Source: DATDRQ01 sp035291645 (GTDB taxonomy: Bacteria > Chloroflexota > Anaerolineae > Anaerolineales > UBA4823). Taken from it: a DNA stretch of 19,123 nucleotides. A model generated the notes under the pieces. The model was not told the DNA's origin and did not search any database. It worked only from the letters and a program-made list of their open reading frames with translations. Of the stretch, positions 7,745 to 14,993 are shown in pieces. Both the position numbers and the translations under genes were made by a program. Position 1 is the first letter of the stretch, and each line of letters starts with the position of its first letter. Location: assembly GCA_035291645.1 (NCBI GenBank), contig DATDRQ010000208.1:1-19123 (forward strand), given 5' to 3'.

Positions 7745-8308
7745 ATGCTGGAATGGCATGATCTGGACGACGACACACTCTTAAATAGAGCCAAGGAAGG
7801 TGACCACGACGCGTTTGGCGAGCTCTATGAGCGCCACCTCACCGCAGTCTACCGCTTCCTTTACGCGCGACTGGATAACCGCATGGACGCCGAGGATTTT
7901 AGCGAAGAGGTGTTCATCCGGGCCTGGAATTCCATGGCGAAGTACAGTGAGCGGGGGATTCCGTTCCGGGCCTTCCTGTTGATCGTCGCTCGCAACGTCC
8001 TGATCGACCATTACCGCCGCAACGGGCGCGCCCCCCAGCGCGTATCGATCGAGGACATGCAGATCAGCGATCTCGCCCCCGACCCGGGAGAGATTTCCAG
8101 CACGAATTCGAAACACCAGGAGCTGCGCCGTGCCCTGGAAGGATTGAGAGATGATTATCAGGAGGTGCTTGTCCATCGTTTCTTGAACGATCTGTCTCCG
8201 AACGAGACGGCAAAGGTGATGAAGCGATCGACCGGGGCGGTAAGAGTATTGCAACACCGGGCTCTGGCTGCCGTCCGCAAAGCACTTGGTGAAAAATATG
8301 ACCAGTAA
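7745..8308 (+). CDS. ECF-type RNA polymerase sigma factor
   Basis: This 187-residue protein redirects RNA polymerase to a specific promoter set. Region 2 (about 10-92) includes DAEDFSEEVFIRAW (48-61), the core-binding and -10-recognition segment, and FRAFLLIVARNVLIDHYRR. Region 4 (about 128-178) holds the -35-binding helix-turn-helix LSPNETAKVMKRSTGAVRVL. There is no region 1 or 3, as expected for ECF (group 4) factors. I chose the ATG at 7745 because AGGGTAGGA sits just upstream of it, although an in-frame ATG at 7730 would add five residues. Its 3' end overlaps the start of the next gene by 11 bases, the usual arrangement of an ECF sigma with its cognate membrane regulator. The signal it answers to is unknown. 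Confidence 0.93.
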   Translation: MLEWHDLDDDTLLNRAKEGDHDAFGELYERHLTAVYRFLYARLDNRMDAEDFSEEVFIRAWNSMAKYSERGIPFRAFLLIVARNVLIDHYRRNGRAPQRVSIEDMQISDLAPDPGEISSTNSKHQELRRALEGLRDDYQEVLVHRFLNDLSPNETAKVMKRSTGAVRVLQHRALAAVRKALGEKYDQ

Positions 8309-9506
8309 GTTTGAAGAGGCTTTACAGACCTGCCTCGACTTGATCCTCGGCGGGAACGAGACAATCGAAACCGCCGTGGCCCGCTATCCAGAGTGGTCTG
8401 ATGCTTTGAGACCGCAACTCGAGACCGCCCTGTGGCTGACCACCTACCGGGAGGCGCTCGAGCCGCGCCCCGGCTACGTGTCCGCTTCGCGCCGGCGACT
8501 GGTGGAGAGGATCAAAGAGGAGAGGCAGCAGGCCCCGCTCACCTGGCGCGAACGCTTACAGCAGCTGATGCCTGTCCAGCGCGTCGCACCGGTAGCGTTC
8601 GTGTTCGTCCTATTGCTCACCCTGTTCGTCGGAGGGACATTGGTCTCCGAGTCGAAGAACGCCCTCCCGGGAGACCGGCTGTACGGCATGAAACTCACCC
8701 TGGAGGGTTTAGCCCTGGCGACTTCCATCACCCAGGCCAGCGACGCCGAGATTCAGATCCGCCACGTCCAGGAACGGTTTCAGGAGATCCGGGCGTTGAT
8801 CGATGAAGGCCGCCTGGAGCAGGTCGCCGAGACAGTATCCGAACTGGAAGATCAAGTGGAGGAGGCAAAAATTACCCTAAGTATTTTTGCCACCCAGGAT
8901 CGCAACCAGGCTTTCGACCTGGCTGAATATCTGTCTTTAATCCTGGCTAACCAACGGAATTTCTTCTTTCTCTACAGCCAGAATGCCCCTCCTTCGATCT
9001 CGCTTCCTATCAATAAAATTCTGGTCCTTTCGGATAATAACAACGATGTTGATAAGGTATTTGTGGTAACGTTTCCAACCCCCACCAGCCTCCCGCCAAC
9101 GCTCTTCCCCACGCCGACCCTGATCCGAACCCTTTTCCGACTCACCCCGACTCCGGCCCCGACCAGGGAGCCGGACGAACCAACCAACACACCCAAACCC
9201 ACCCAACCCGCGCCTACCCGGACTCCCGTCCCGACTGAGAGGCCGACTTCTACACCGACGCCGGTGCCGACCGATACACCGGAACCCACCTGGACGGATA
9301 CGCCAGAACCCACCTGGACGGATACGCCGGAACCCACCTGGACGGACACGCCGGAACCCACCTGGACGGATACGCCGGAACCCACCTGGACGGATACGCC
9401 GGAACCCACCTGGACGGATACGCCGGAACCCACAGACACTCCAACCGAGGTCATCCCGGATGGCGGTCCCGCCACGCCGACCATCATTCCATCACCCCCG
9501 ATCTGA
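8298..9506 (+). CDS. Membrane regulator of the ECF sigma, DUF5667-like, with PT-repeat tail
   Basis: The 402-residue protein probably spans the membrane once (about 96-113). Its first 95 residues would be cytoplasmic and could bind the sigma factor. They carry a single Cys12 and lack the His-x3-Cys-x2-Cys motif of zinc anti-sigma factors. Outside the membrane, NALPGDRLYGMK (121-132) and the helical stretch to about 195 match DUF5667, a domain frequent in Chloroflexota and actinobacterial ECF partners. From about 258 the protein is almost pure Pro/Thr, with six perfect copies of TPEPTWTD (327-374) plus a partial seventh, a likely extended and perhaps glycosylated cell-surface stalk. I chose the ATG at 8298 because GGTGA (8288-8292) stands 5 bases upstream. 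GTG/TTG codons at 8289/8286 are less likely. The anti-sigma role is inferred from position. Confidence 0.88.
   Translation: MTSKFEEALQTCLDLILGGNETIETAVARYPEWSDALRPQLETALWLTTYREALEPRPGYVSASRRRLVERIKEERQQAPLTWRERLQQLMPVQRVAPVAFVFVLLLTLFVGGTLVSESKNALPGDRLYGMKLTLEGLALATSITQASDAEIQIRHVQERFQEIRALIDEGRLEQVAETVSELEDQVEEAKITLSIFATQDRNQAFDLAEYLSLILANQRNFFFLYSQNAPPSISLPINKILVLSDNNNDVDKVFVVTFPTPTSLPPTLFPTPTLIRTLFRLTPTPAPTREPDEPTNTPKPTQPAPTRTPVPTERPTSTPTPVPTDTPEPTWTDTPEPTWTDTPEPTWTDTPEPTWTDTPEPTWTDTPEPTWTDTPEPTDTPTEVIPDGGPATPTIIPSPPI
9276..9443 (+). repeat. 24-bp tandem repeat encoding TPEPTWTD
   Basis: Six consecutive 24-base units (9276-9299, 9300-9323, 9324-9347, 9348-9371, 9372-9395, 9396-9419) encode TPEPTWTD, and a seventh degenerate unit (9420-9443) encodes TPEPTDTP. 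The copies differ only at a few third-codon positions, so they arose by recent duplication and can probably change in number by slippage or recombination without shifting frame. Confidence 0.95.
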
Positions 9507-9558
9507 GGCGCAGAGACAACTATTTGGAACGAATTTCAGGATTTGTACCCACAAACCC

Positions 9559-9587
9559 TTGATTTTTTTCTTAATTAATGCGATAAT
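9559..9587 (+). promoter_or_regulatory. Promoter placed directly before a terminator
   Basis: TTGATT (9559-9564), a 17-base spacer and GATAAT (9582-9587) with TGC just ahead give a well-spaced extended -10 promoter. The predicted start near 9594 falls at the base of the hairpin at 9596-9634. The AT-rich sequence could also be a by-product of a bidirectional terminator. Confidence 0.4.
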
Positions 9588-9595
9588 GCAAACAA

Positions 9596-9640
9596 CCGAC
9601 CTGCCTGGTTGCCCCCCCCAACCAGGCAGGTCGGCTTTTT
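9596..9640. terminator. Bidirectional intrinsic terminator
   Basis: A perfect 16-bp stem (9596-9611 with 9619-9634) encloses a loop of seven C and ends in CTTTTT on the plus strand. On the minus strand the same stem is followed by TTGTTTGCATT. It lies between the 3' end of the DUF5667 gene and the converging GGDEF gene, so it can stop transcription from both sides. Confidence 0.9.
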
Positions 9641-9679
9641 CGTGCCGGTAGCTGCCTGATTAAACCCGACTGCTAGAAT

Positions 9680-10588
9680 TTAACCAGCGTGCACAGCCCC
9701 GCGGCTGCGCTTCTGCTCGTATAACGCCTTGTCCGCCTGGAGGATCATCTCCTCAAGGGAGGTAGTATTGCGTGGGTCGAACCTCGCCACCCCATAGCTA
9801 AGCGAGATCTGGTAGTAGCGATTCTGCTGGTTATGACGCTCGATGTTCTTCTGCAGCCGGCTGACCATTTTCTGAACGCCGGCTTCCGGTGCATTGATCG
9901 CTAACACGATGAATTCGTCCCCACCCAGCCGGGCGATCACGTCCGAGGCGCGAAATGTTTCTTTTAGTACACTCGCCACCGCCCGCAGGGCTCGATCGCC
10001 TTCCGGGTGTCCGAAGTTGTCGTTTATATCTTTGAGCTTGTCCAGATCGGCAAACAGCAAGACCATCTGCCAGGCTTCACGCTGTGCGATCTTGAGGTGC
10101 TGCTGAGCTAAAGATATAAAGCCGCGCCGGTTTAAAAGCCCGGTCAGCTCATCGTTGAATGAAAGCTGCTGGAGTATCGCCCGGTTGCGGTGCCGCTCGA
10201 TGGCATACAACATCACCCGTTTAAGTAACGCGGGATTCGTCTCCCCTTTGACCAGATAATCCTGGGCTCCCTCCCGCAGGAGCTCCAGCGCCAGTTCGGG
10301 ATCCTCATGCGGCGAGATGACCAGGATCGGGACATCGGGGACGCGGGCGTACAGCTGGGAGAAGGTACTGAGCCCGACGCTGTCGGGCAAAGACAGGTCC
10401 AGCAAGATCACGTGAAAGGGTTCAGTCTCTAGAAGATTGAACGCTTTGCCAAGGCTGCCGGCCTGCCTGGCCTCAAACAAACCGTTGTTCTCCCCACCCG
10501 AAATGCCTTCAAACCAGACTGCCTTTCCGGGCTGGCTTTGCTCAACCACCAAAACCTTTAAGGATTTTGTATCCTTCGAATCTGACAT
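9680..10588 (-). CDS. Response regulator diguanylate cyclase (REC-GGDEF)
   Basis: The 302-residue protein makes the second messenger cyclic di-GMP. The N-terminal receiver domain (about 10-125) has the phosphorylatable Asp64 (ILLDLSLPDS), Ser92 and Lys114 (YLVKGE). The usual acidic pair after strand 1 is reduced to Glu16-Gln17, so metal binding may be weaker than normal. The catalytic domain (about 140-300) has NDELTGLLNRRGF, FADLDKLKDINDNFGHPEGD and an intact GGDEF motif at 222-226. An inhibitory I-site RASD (213-216) stands five residues before GGDEF, predicting product feedback inhibition. No histidine kinase is next to it. The ATG is supported by an upstream AGGA. The gene has its own promoter and shares a terminator with the opposing gene. 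Confidence 0.94.
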   Translation of the reverse strand: MSDSKDTKSLKVLVVEQSQPGKAVWFEGISGGENNGLFEARQAGSLGKAFNLLETEPFHVILLDLSLPDSVGLSTFSQLYARVPDVPILVISPHEDPELALELLREGAQDYLVKGETNPALLKRVMLYAIERHRNRAILQQLSFNDELTGLLNRRGFISLAQQHLKIAQREAWQMVLLFADLDKLKDINDNFGHPEGDRALRAVASVLKETFRASDVIARLGGDEFIVLAINAPEAGVQKMVSRLQKNIERHNQQNRYYQISLSYGVARFDPRNTTSLEEMILQADKALYEQKRSRGAVHAG

Positions 10589-10642
10589 ACCCAGATCCTG
10601 CCCAATCTCACCGGCGTAAATAGCCGTTTCTCTCCACCCACA

Positions 10643-10671
10643 AGTTTAGACTCGTGAGCGGAAATTGTCAA
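10643..10671 (-). promoter_or_regulatory. Promoter of the diguanylate cyclase gene
   Basis: Read on the minus strand, a consensus TTGACA (complement of 10666-10671) is followed after 17 bases by TAAACT (complement of 10643-10648). The start would be near 10636, leaving a leader of about 48 bases. Confidence 0.7.
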
Positions 10672-10714
10672 CCACTGTCTTTCCAGAACCATACCCCCAA
10701 CACTGGCAGAGCGG

Positions 10715-10742
10715 TTGCGTCCTCGCTGCCAAGCGGTATAAT
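10715..10742 (+). promoter_or_regulatory. Promoter of the small-protein leader
   Basis: TTGCGT (10715-10720) and a perfect TATAAT (10737-10742) are 16 bases apart. The start near 10749 gives a leader of about 160 bases before the ATG at 10909. A second candidate lies closer to the gene: TTGCGC (10861-10866), 17 bases, then TGA and TCAAAT (10884-10889). Confidence 0.55.
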
Positions 10743-10750
10743 ACCTCCAG

Positions 10751-10800
10751 AGGGCATAAAACTCGAAGCGGCGCGTGCCCTAACGGGCGACAAGTGCGCC
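10751..10800 (+). other. Leader region with alternative stems
   Basis: In the predicted leader, TGCCCT (10776-10781) can pair either with AGGGCA (10751-10756, 6 perfect pairs) or, as GCCC, with GGGC (10785-10788) inside an outer stem GGCGC (10770-10774)/GCGCC (10796-10800). The two folds exclude each other. I do not match it to any known riboswitch. The rest of the 320-base gap 10589-10908 holds the two divergent promoters and no other gene that I can support. Confidence 0.35.
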
Positions 10801-10908
10801 TCCCTACCGATCGCGGGCGCCGGTGATTCGTTCGAAGAGCATACGCTCGCACACCCTAATTTGCGCCGTAACCAGAGCGGTGATCAAATCTTAATCTGGA
10901 GCAAAACA

Positions 10909-11130
10909 ATGACCATAACATTAGATTCGACCCTTGAAGAAATTCTTGCCGATCCGAAGGCCTCGGCGGTTTTGGATCGGTACGTGCCGGGCGCCTCTAA
11001 GAACCCTATGCTTGCCATGGCCAAGGGAATGTCGCTCAGGATGATCTTGAGCATGCCTCAGGCTGCACAGGCCGGAATCACCCAGGACAAGGTGGAGACC
11101 ATCCTGGCAGAGATAAACAAGGTCGGATAA
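10909..11130 (+). CDS. Small protein with DUF1858-like pattern
   Basis: The 73-residue protein begins MTITLDSTLEEILADPKASA and continues VLDRYVPGASKNPMLAMAKG, then a Met-rich helix and a final helix ending AEINKVG. It is probably a compact helical domain. The first half has the order of the DUF1858 family (strand, T-L-E-E-I-L, then a V-L helix) but lacks its cysteines. I recall a similar K-N-P-M-x-x-M-A-K-G-M-S-L segment attached to the ends of some enzymes, suggesting a small interaction module. Function is unknown. TGGAG stands 8 bases before the ATG, and the frame extends further upstream only through untypical codons, so this start is preferred. A near-perfect hairpin follows the stop. 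Confidence 0.75.
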   Translation: MTITLDSTLEEILADPKASAVLDRYVPGASKNPMLAMAKGMSLRMILSMPQAAQAGITQDKVETILAEINKVG

Positions 11131-11141
11131 TCCACAATTTG

Positions 11142-11183
11142 GAGAGCGTCCAGAAATACCAGGCAGCATTTCTGGACGTTCTC
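11142..11183 (+). terminator. Hairpin after the small-protein gene
   Basis: 11142-11157 pairs with 11168-11183 (15 of 16 positions) around a 10-base loop, 11 bases after the stop codon. Only TTCCCC follows, so termination may be incomplete or need a factor. Confidence 0.6.
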
Positions 11184-11435
11184 TTCCCCGGAAACTGCAT
11201 AAGCGGGCCTGGCGTGCCTGAATGGTACCCGAAGATCTGAAGGTCTTCGTGGGCTGCGTGATTCTGGTTCACTGACAAAAGCGTTGAACTTTCTATGGCC
11301 GCCAGAGACGCAAGAGCCGCCGTTAAAGTTGCGATAAATGGATTCTTCTACTTGGAATGCCATTGAGGATATCTGGAAAATTTAGACCAGACGATGTATA
11401 CTCTTGGCTATCCAAGCCAGGTGAGGTCAGCAGCC
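11184..11435. other. dnaN upstream region, no gene seen
   Basis: No ORF with a ribosome site is supported here. A small stem CGAAGA (11230-11235)/TCTTCG (11244-11249) is present. A TATACT at 11397-11402 could be the dnaN -10 box, but the -35 box is poor. There is no cluster of DnaA boxes, so it does not look like a replication origin. Confidence 0.5.
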
Positions 11436-12569
11436 ATGAAAGTATCCGTCCTGCAAGAGAACCTATCCCACGGGTTGAACATAGTCTCTCGGGCCGTCTC
11501 GCCGCGAAACACGCTGCCGGTACTGGCGAACGTCCTGGTCGCCAGCGATGAAGGACGGCTGCGCCTCTCTGCAACCAACCTGGAATTGGGCATCACCTGC
11601 TGGATCGGTGCCAAGATCCTGGAGGAGGGCTCAACTACCGTCCCGGCCCGCACCTTCACCGAGCTGGTCGCAACGCTACCCAGCCAGACTGTCGAGATGA
11701 GCCTTAACGTGCGCACGCAGTCGCTCAGCGTGGTCTGCGGGACTTCGAACACAGACCTGAAGTGCATCGACTCGCAAGAGTTCCCTCCCATGCCGGCGCC
11801 GGACCTATCGAACAGCATCGCCATCAACGTCGCAGACCTCAAGGAGATCATCCAGCAGGTCGCTTTCGCCGCCTCCAGCGACGAAGCCCGCCCCATCCTG
11901 ACCGGCGTCCTGGTCAACGTTAACGGGGAAAACCTCACCATGGCCTCTGCCGACGGTTTCCGCCTTTCGGTGCGCACGGCGACGCTCTCCTCACCAGCCT
12001 CGCGACCGGTCAGCGCGGTCATCCCGGCGCGCGCCCTTATGGAGCTGGCCCGCATCGCCGGCGACGGAGATCAATCGGTTATGATGATCCTGCCTCCGGG
12101 TCGAGGCCAGGTGATCTTTCGCATGAAAGATATCGAACTCGTCTCGCAGCTGATCGAGGGAACCTTCCCGGATTACGAGCAGATCATCCCGCGCAATTAC
12201 CAGACGCGCAGCGTGCTTGCTACCGGCGCTTTCCTGAAGGCTTGCAAACAGGCTGAGATTTTCGCGCGGGAGGGTTCTCATATCGCCCGTCTCAACCTGA
12301 CCTCCGGTGGAGAACTAAAACCGGGAAGCATCGTGATTTCCGGGCAGTCCGAGGAGACTGGCTATAACCAGACCGAGATCGACGCCTCCATCGAGGGCCG
12401 CAACCTGCTGATCGCCTTTAACGTCCGCTTCCTGCGCGAAGTTTTGGACGTGATCAAGACCCCCAACGTCGCCCTGGAGACCACGGCGGAGACGGCGCCG
12501 GGCGTGATCCGTCCGGTTGGGGAAGACAACTTCTTGCACGTGATCATGCCCATGCACCTCGGAAATTAA
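11436..12569 (+). CDS. dnaN: DNA polymerase III beta subunit (sliding clamp)
   Basis: The 377-residue protein forms the dimeric ring that holds the replicative polymerase on DNA. Its length and three-domain layout match the family. Diagnostic runs are MKVSVLQENLSHGLNIVSRA, then SPRNTLPVLANVLV at the domain I ligand face, SATNLELGI, a mid-protein stretch with EFPPMPAPD, then ASSDEARPILTGV opening domain II, MASADGFRL, and the C-terminal MPMHLGN (the family usually ends in a V-M-P-M-R-L pattern). The ATG at 11436 is preceded by AGGTGAGG (9 bases), and an in-frame ATG at 11394 would add 14 untypical residues. Neither dnaA nor recF is adjacent, unlike the common dnaA-dnaN-recF order, so the gene is apparently relocated or stands alone in this lineage. 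The second copy possibility cannot be tested here. Confidence 0.97.
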   Translation: MKVSVLQENLSHGLNIVSRAVSPRNTLPVLANVLVASDEGRLRLSATNLELGITCWIGAKILEEGSTTVPARTFTELVATLPSQTVEMSLNVRTQSLSVVCGTSNTDLKCIDSQEFPPMPAPDLSNSIAINVADLKEIIQQVAFAASSDEARPILTGVLVNVNGENLTMASADGFRLSVRTATLSSPASRPVSAVIPARALMELARIAGDGDQSVMMILPPGRGQVIFRMKDIELVSQLIEGTFPDYEQIIPRNYQTRSVLATGAFLKACKQAEIFAREGSHIARLNLTSGGELKPGSIVISGQSEETGYNQTEIDASIEGRNLLIAFNVRFLREVLDVIKTPNVALETTAETAPGVIRPVGEDNFLHVIMPMHLGN

Positions 12570-12603
12570 TCAGGATCGATTTCTTTCTACCCCGGTCAAT
12601 CCT

Positions 12604-12635
12604 GGCACGTTAGCAAGGTTAACGTGCCATTTTTA
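12604..12635 (+). terminator. Intrinsic terminator after dnaN
   Basis: GGCACGTTA (12604-12612) pairs perfectly with TAACGTGCC (12620-12628) around a 7-base loop, followed by ATTTTTATG. It ends about 25 bases before the next ATG. No promoter fits in between, so transcripts for the next gene may have to pass it. Confidence 0.82.
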
Positions 12636-12660
12636 TGAATTTTTCCAGGCCAATCCCCGT

Positions 12661-14985
12661 ATGACTTTTCCTTCAGCTTCTACCGACCGAGTCCTCAGTA
12701 TTTATACTGCTCTGGCCCAGTATCCCATCCTGAGGGTCAGGATCCGGGCGCGCATGCGCCGGGAACTATTCGAACGTGGTGTGATCACTCCCCAGCAGTT
12801 CGAGGCAGAGGTTCACGATAAAGCCATCCAATCCCAAAAACGGGAAGGGGTGCATAACCCTCTTAATGAAGAACCGGCGGAAGTTTGGGAGATCCGCCTG
12901 GCCCGCGTCCGCAGCCACCTGACCGACTTCTACTTCGCCTATAACCTGCCCTATGAATTATTCGAGCGCATTTTGGTCGATGCACTGGCGGAACAGGGAG
13001 CCCAGGCAGAAGATCACATCGTCTACTTCAATCCTGAATTGGCTCCCCAGAATATGCTCTTCGAGCAGGCTGCGGCGATCGAGACTCTACCTCCACGAGA
13101 GGCAGAGCGCGCTCAGGCCCGGCTGCAGGAGATTAAGGTCGTCCTAATCCGTCGCATGATCAGCGACCAGCTGGCTTACATCAATATCGCCAAGGATTGG
13201 TTCACCGTCGCCGATCTGATCGAGATCAACCGCCGAAAGATCGGACAGGGCAAGATCGGTGGAAAGGCTGCCGGGATGTTATTAGCCCTGCGCATCCTGA
13301 ACGAGGTGTGCGACCGGGAATTGCGCAGTTGCTTGAGCATCCCGGAGTCTTTTTTCCTGGGCGCAGACGTCATGTACACCTTCATGGCGGTAAACAACCT
13401 GCTCACCTGGAATGACCAGAAGTACAAATCCGAAGAGCAGATCCGCGCTGAGTACGCACAGATCCACAAGGAATATTTGGAGGGGGGTTTTCCGGCGGAT
13501 ATCCTTAACCAGTTGAGAGATGTGCTGGAATCGGCCGAGGACCAGCCCCTGATCGTCCGATCCTCCAGCCTGCTAGAGGATAACTTCGGCACATCGTTCG
13601 CGGGTAAATATGACAGCCTCTTCTGCCCAAACCAGGGCACCACGGAAGAGAACCTTGCAGCCCTGACCAGAGCCATTGCGCACGTGTACGCCAGCGTGTT
13701 TAATCCCGATGCCTTGCTCTACCGTCGCCAGAAAGGGCTGCAGGATTACGACGAACGCATGGCCATCCTGATCCAGGCTGTGCAGGGCGAACGGGTTGGG
13801 CGCTACTACCTGCCGCACGCCGCCGGGGTGGCCTTCAGCCGCAACCTGTACCGTTGGTCTCCGCAGATCCAGCGCGAAGACGGTTTCCTGCGGCTGGTGT
13901 GGGGCCTGGGCACGCGCGCCGTGGACCAGGTCGGGAACGACTACCCCCGCCTGGTCGCCCTGAGCCACCCCCTGCTCCATCCTGAAGCTTCACCGCAAAC
14001 GATCCGGCGCTATTCTCAGCAGTTTGTCGATGTGATCGACCTGGAGGAGAATACCTTCAAAACCGTACCCATCGACCAGGTGCTTCATCCACGCTACCCG
14101 GTGCTGCGCTACCTGGCGCAGATCGACCAGGGCGGCTACCTGGTGCCGATCCGCAGCACGCTGATTGAACATAAAAACCAGGCTTTCGTGCTGACATTCG
14201 AAGAGCTGCTGCGCCGCACCCCTTTCGCCGAGCGGATGCGCACGATATTGAAGATCCTGGAAACGAATTACCATTCCCCGGTGGATACCGAGTTTACCGT
14301 TCGGATCATCGACCCTGAGGCAGTACAGCCCGAGGTGGAAATCACCCTCCTTCAGTGCCGCCCTCAAAGCCAATTAAAGGATAGCGAAGTCCACCTGCCC
14401 CAAAAAATCCAAGAAGAGTGGATCGTCTTCTCCTCCCGGCGTATGGTCCCCAGAGGCCGGGTGGATGGGATCGAGTACGTGATCTTTGTCTCCCCCGAGG
14501 GATACTTCACCCTGCCCACTGAAGCAGCCCGGGCCGAAGTTGGGCGCCTCATCAGCCGCCTGAACAGCATTCTCGCGGGACGGAATTTCATCTGCGTCGG
14601 ACCGGGGCGCTGGGGCACGCGCAACCTGGACCTAGGCGTGTTCATCGGCTACTCGGATATCTACAACACCCGCGCCCTGATCGAACTCTCCGGGCAGGGG
14701 ATCGGTTTCCACACCGAACCCTCCTTCGGCACACACTTTTTCCAGGACCTGGTCGAGGCGAATATTTATCCACTGGCGATCGACCTGGACGACCTGGAGG
14801 CGGTCTTCAACCAGGACTTCTTTTATAACACCCCCAACCGCCTGGCTGAATATCTCCCCAACGAGCGCTCACTGGCCGGTTGTCTGCGCCTGATCGAGGT
14901 GAGAACCTTCCGGCCAGGTCACCACCTGAACCTGGTTATGGATGACGAACAGGGAAGGGCAACTGCTTACCTGTCACAGGAGTAG
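12661..14985 (+). CDS. PEP/pyruvate-binding (PPDK_N) protein without phosphohistidine domain
   Basis: The 774-residue protein is often labelled PEP synthase, but that is probably wrong. Residues about 195-570 form the ATP-grasp-type PPDK_N domain: GKIGGKAAGM (197-206), VRSSSLLEDNFGTSFAGKYD (299-318) and EITLLQCRPQS (560-570), the last two being the ATP-binding and metal-binding parts. The swivelling His domain and the PEP-binding barrel of true PEP synthase are absent. The N-terminal 190 residues are helical, with no recognised family. The C-terminal 200 residues contain VGPGRWGTRN (646-655) and FGTHFFQDLVEA (689-700), found with PPDK_N in a group of uncharacterised bacterial proteins. The likely activity is ATP-dependent phosphorylation of an unknown acceptor. 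The ribosome site is weak. It is 8 bases upstream of the deoxynucleoside kinase and likely co-transcribed. Confidence 0.88.
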   Translation: MTFPSASTDRVLSIYTALAQYPILRVRIRARMRRELFERGVITPQQFEAEVHDKAIQSQKREGVHNPLNEEPAEVWEIRLARVRSHLTDFYFAYNLPYELFERILVDALAEQGAQAEDHIVYFNPELAPQNMLFEQAAAIETLPPREAERAQARLQEIKVVLIRRMISDQLAYINIAKDWFTVADLIEINRRKIGQGKIGGKAAGMLLALRILNEVCDRELRSCLSIPESFFLGADVMYTFMAVNNLLTWNDQKYKSEEQIRAEYAQIHKEYLEGGFPADILNQLRDVLESAEDQPLIVRSSSLLEDNFGTSFAGKYDSLFCPNQGTTEENLAALTRAIAHVYASVFNPDALLYRRQKGLQDYDERMAILIQAVQGERVGRYYLPHAAGVAFSRNLYRWSPQIQREDGFLRLVWGLGTRAVDQVGNDYPRLVALSHPLLHPEASPQTIRRYSQQFVDVIDLEENTFKTVPIDQVLHPRYPVLRYLAQIDQGGYLVPIRSTLIEHKNQAFVLTFEELLRRTPFAERMRTILKILETNYHSPVDTEFTVRIIDPEAVQPEVEITLLQCRPQSQLKDSEVHLPQKIQEEWIVFSSRRMVPRGRVDGIEYVIFVSPEGYFTLPTEAARAEVGRLISRLNSILAGRNFICVGPGRWGTRNLDLGVFIGYSDIYNTRALIELSGQGIGFHTEPSFGTHFFQDLVEANIYPLAIDLDDLEAVFNQDFFYNTPNRLAEYLPNERSLAGCLRLIEVRTFRPGHHLNLVMDDEQGRATAYLSQE

Positions 14986-14993
14986 GAAGGAAT

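Noticed and set aside
9276..9443. 24-bp repeats as a CRISPR array
   Set aside because: The units are directly adjacent without unique spacers and lie in frame inside a gene encoding a Pro/Thr-rich tail.
8972..9487. Minus-strand open frame with Val-Gly-Ser repeats
   Set aside because: It is the reverse-complement shadow of the TPEPTWTD repeats and has no ribosome site or family pattern.
10765..10800. Resemblance of the leader to a guanidine-III type riboswitch (GACAAG near GCGCC)
   Set aside because: The required pseudoknot pairing and stem order do not fit, and the downstream gene is not an efflux or guanidine gene.
11128..11136. TAATCCACA, one mismatch from a DnaA box, near dnaN (and CTATCCACA at 409-417)
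   Set aside because: Single isolated near-matches are expected by chance. There is no cluster, no AT-rich unwinding element and no dnaA gene, so no origin is called.
11190..11275. tRNA-like stretch ending in GGTTCACTG
   Set aside because: No acceptor stem or anticodon arm can be folded, and the T-arm consensus is incomplete.
12661..14985. Naming the protein PEP synthase (ppsA)
   Set aside because: Only the ATP-binding domain is present. The catalytic His domain and PEP-binding barrel are missing.
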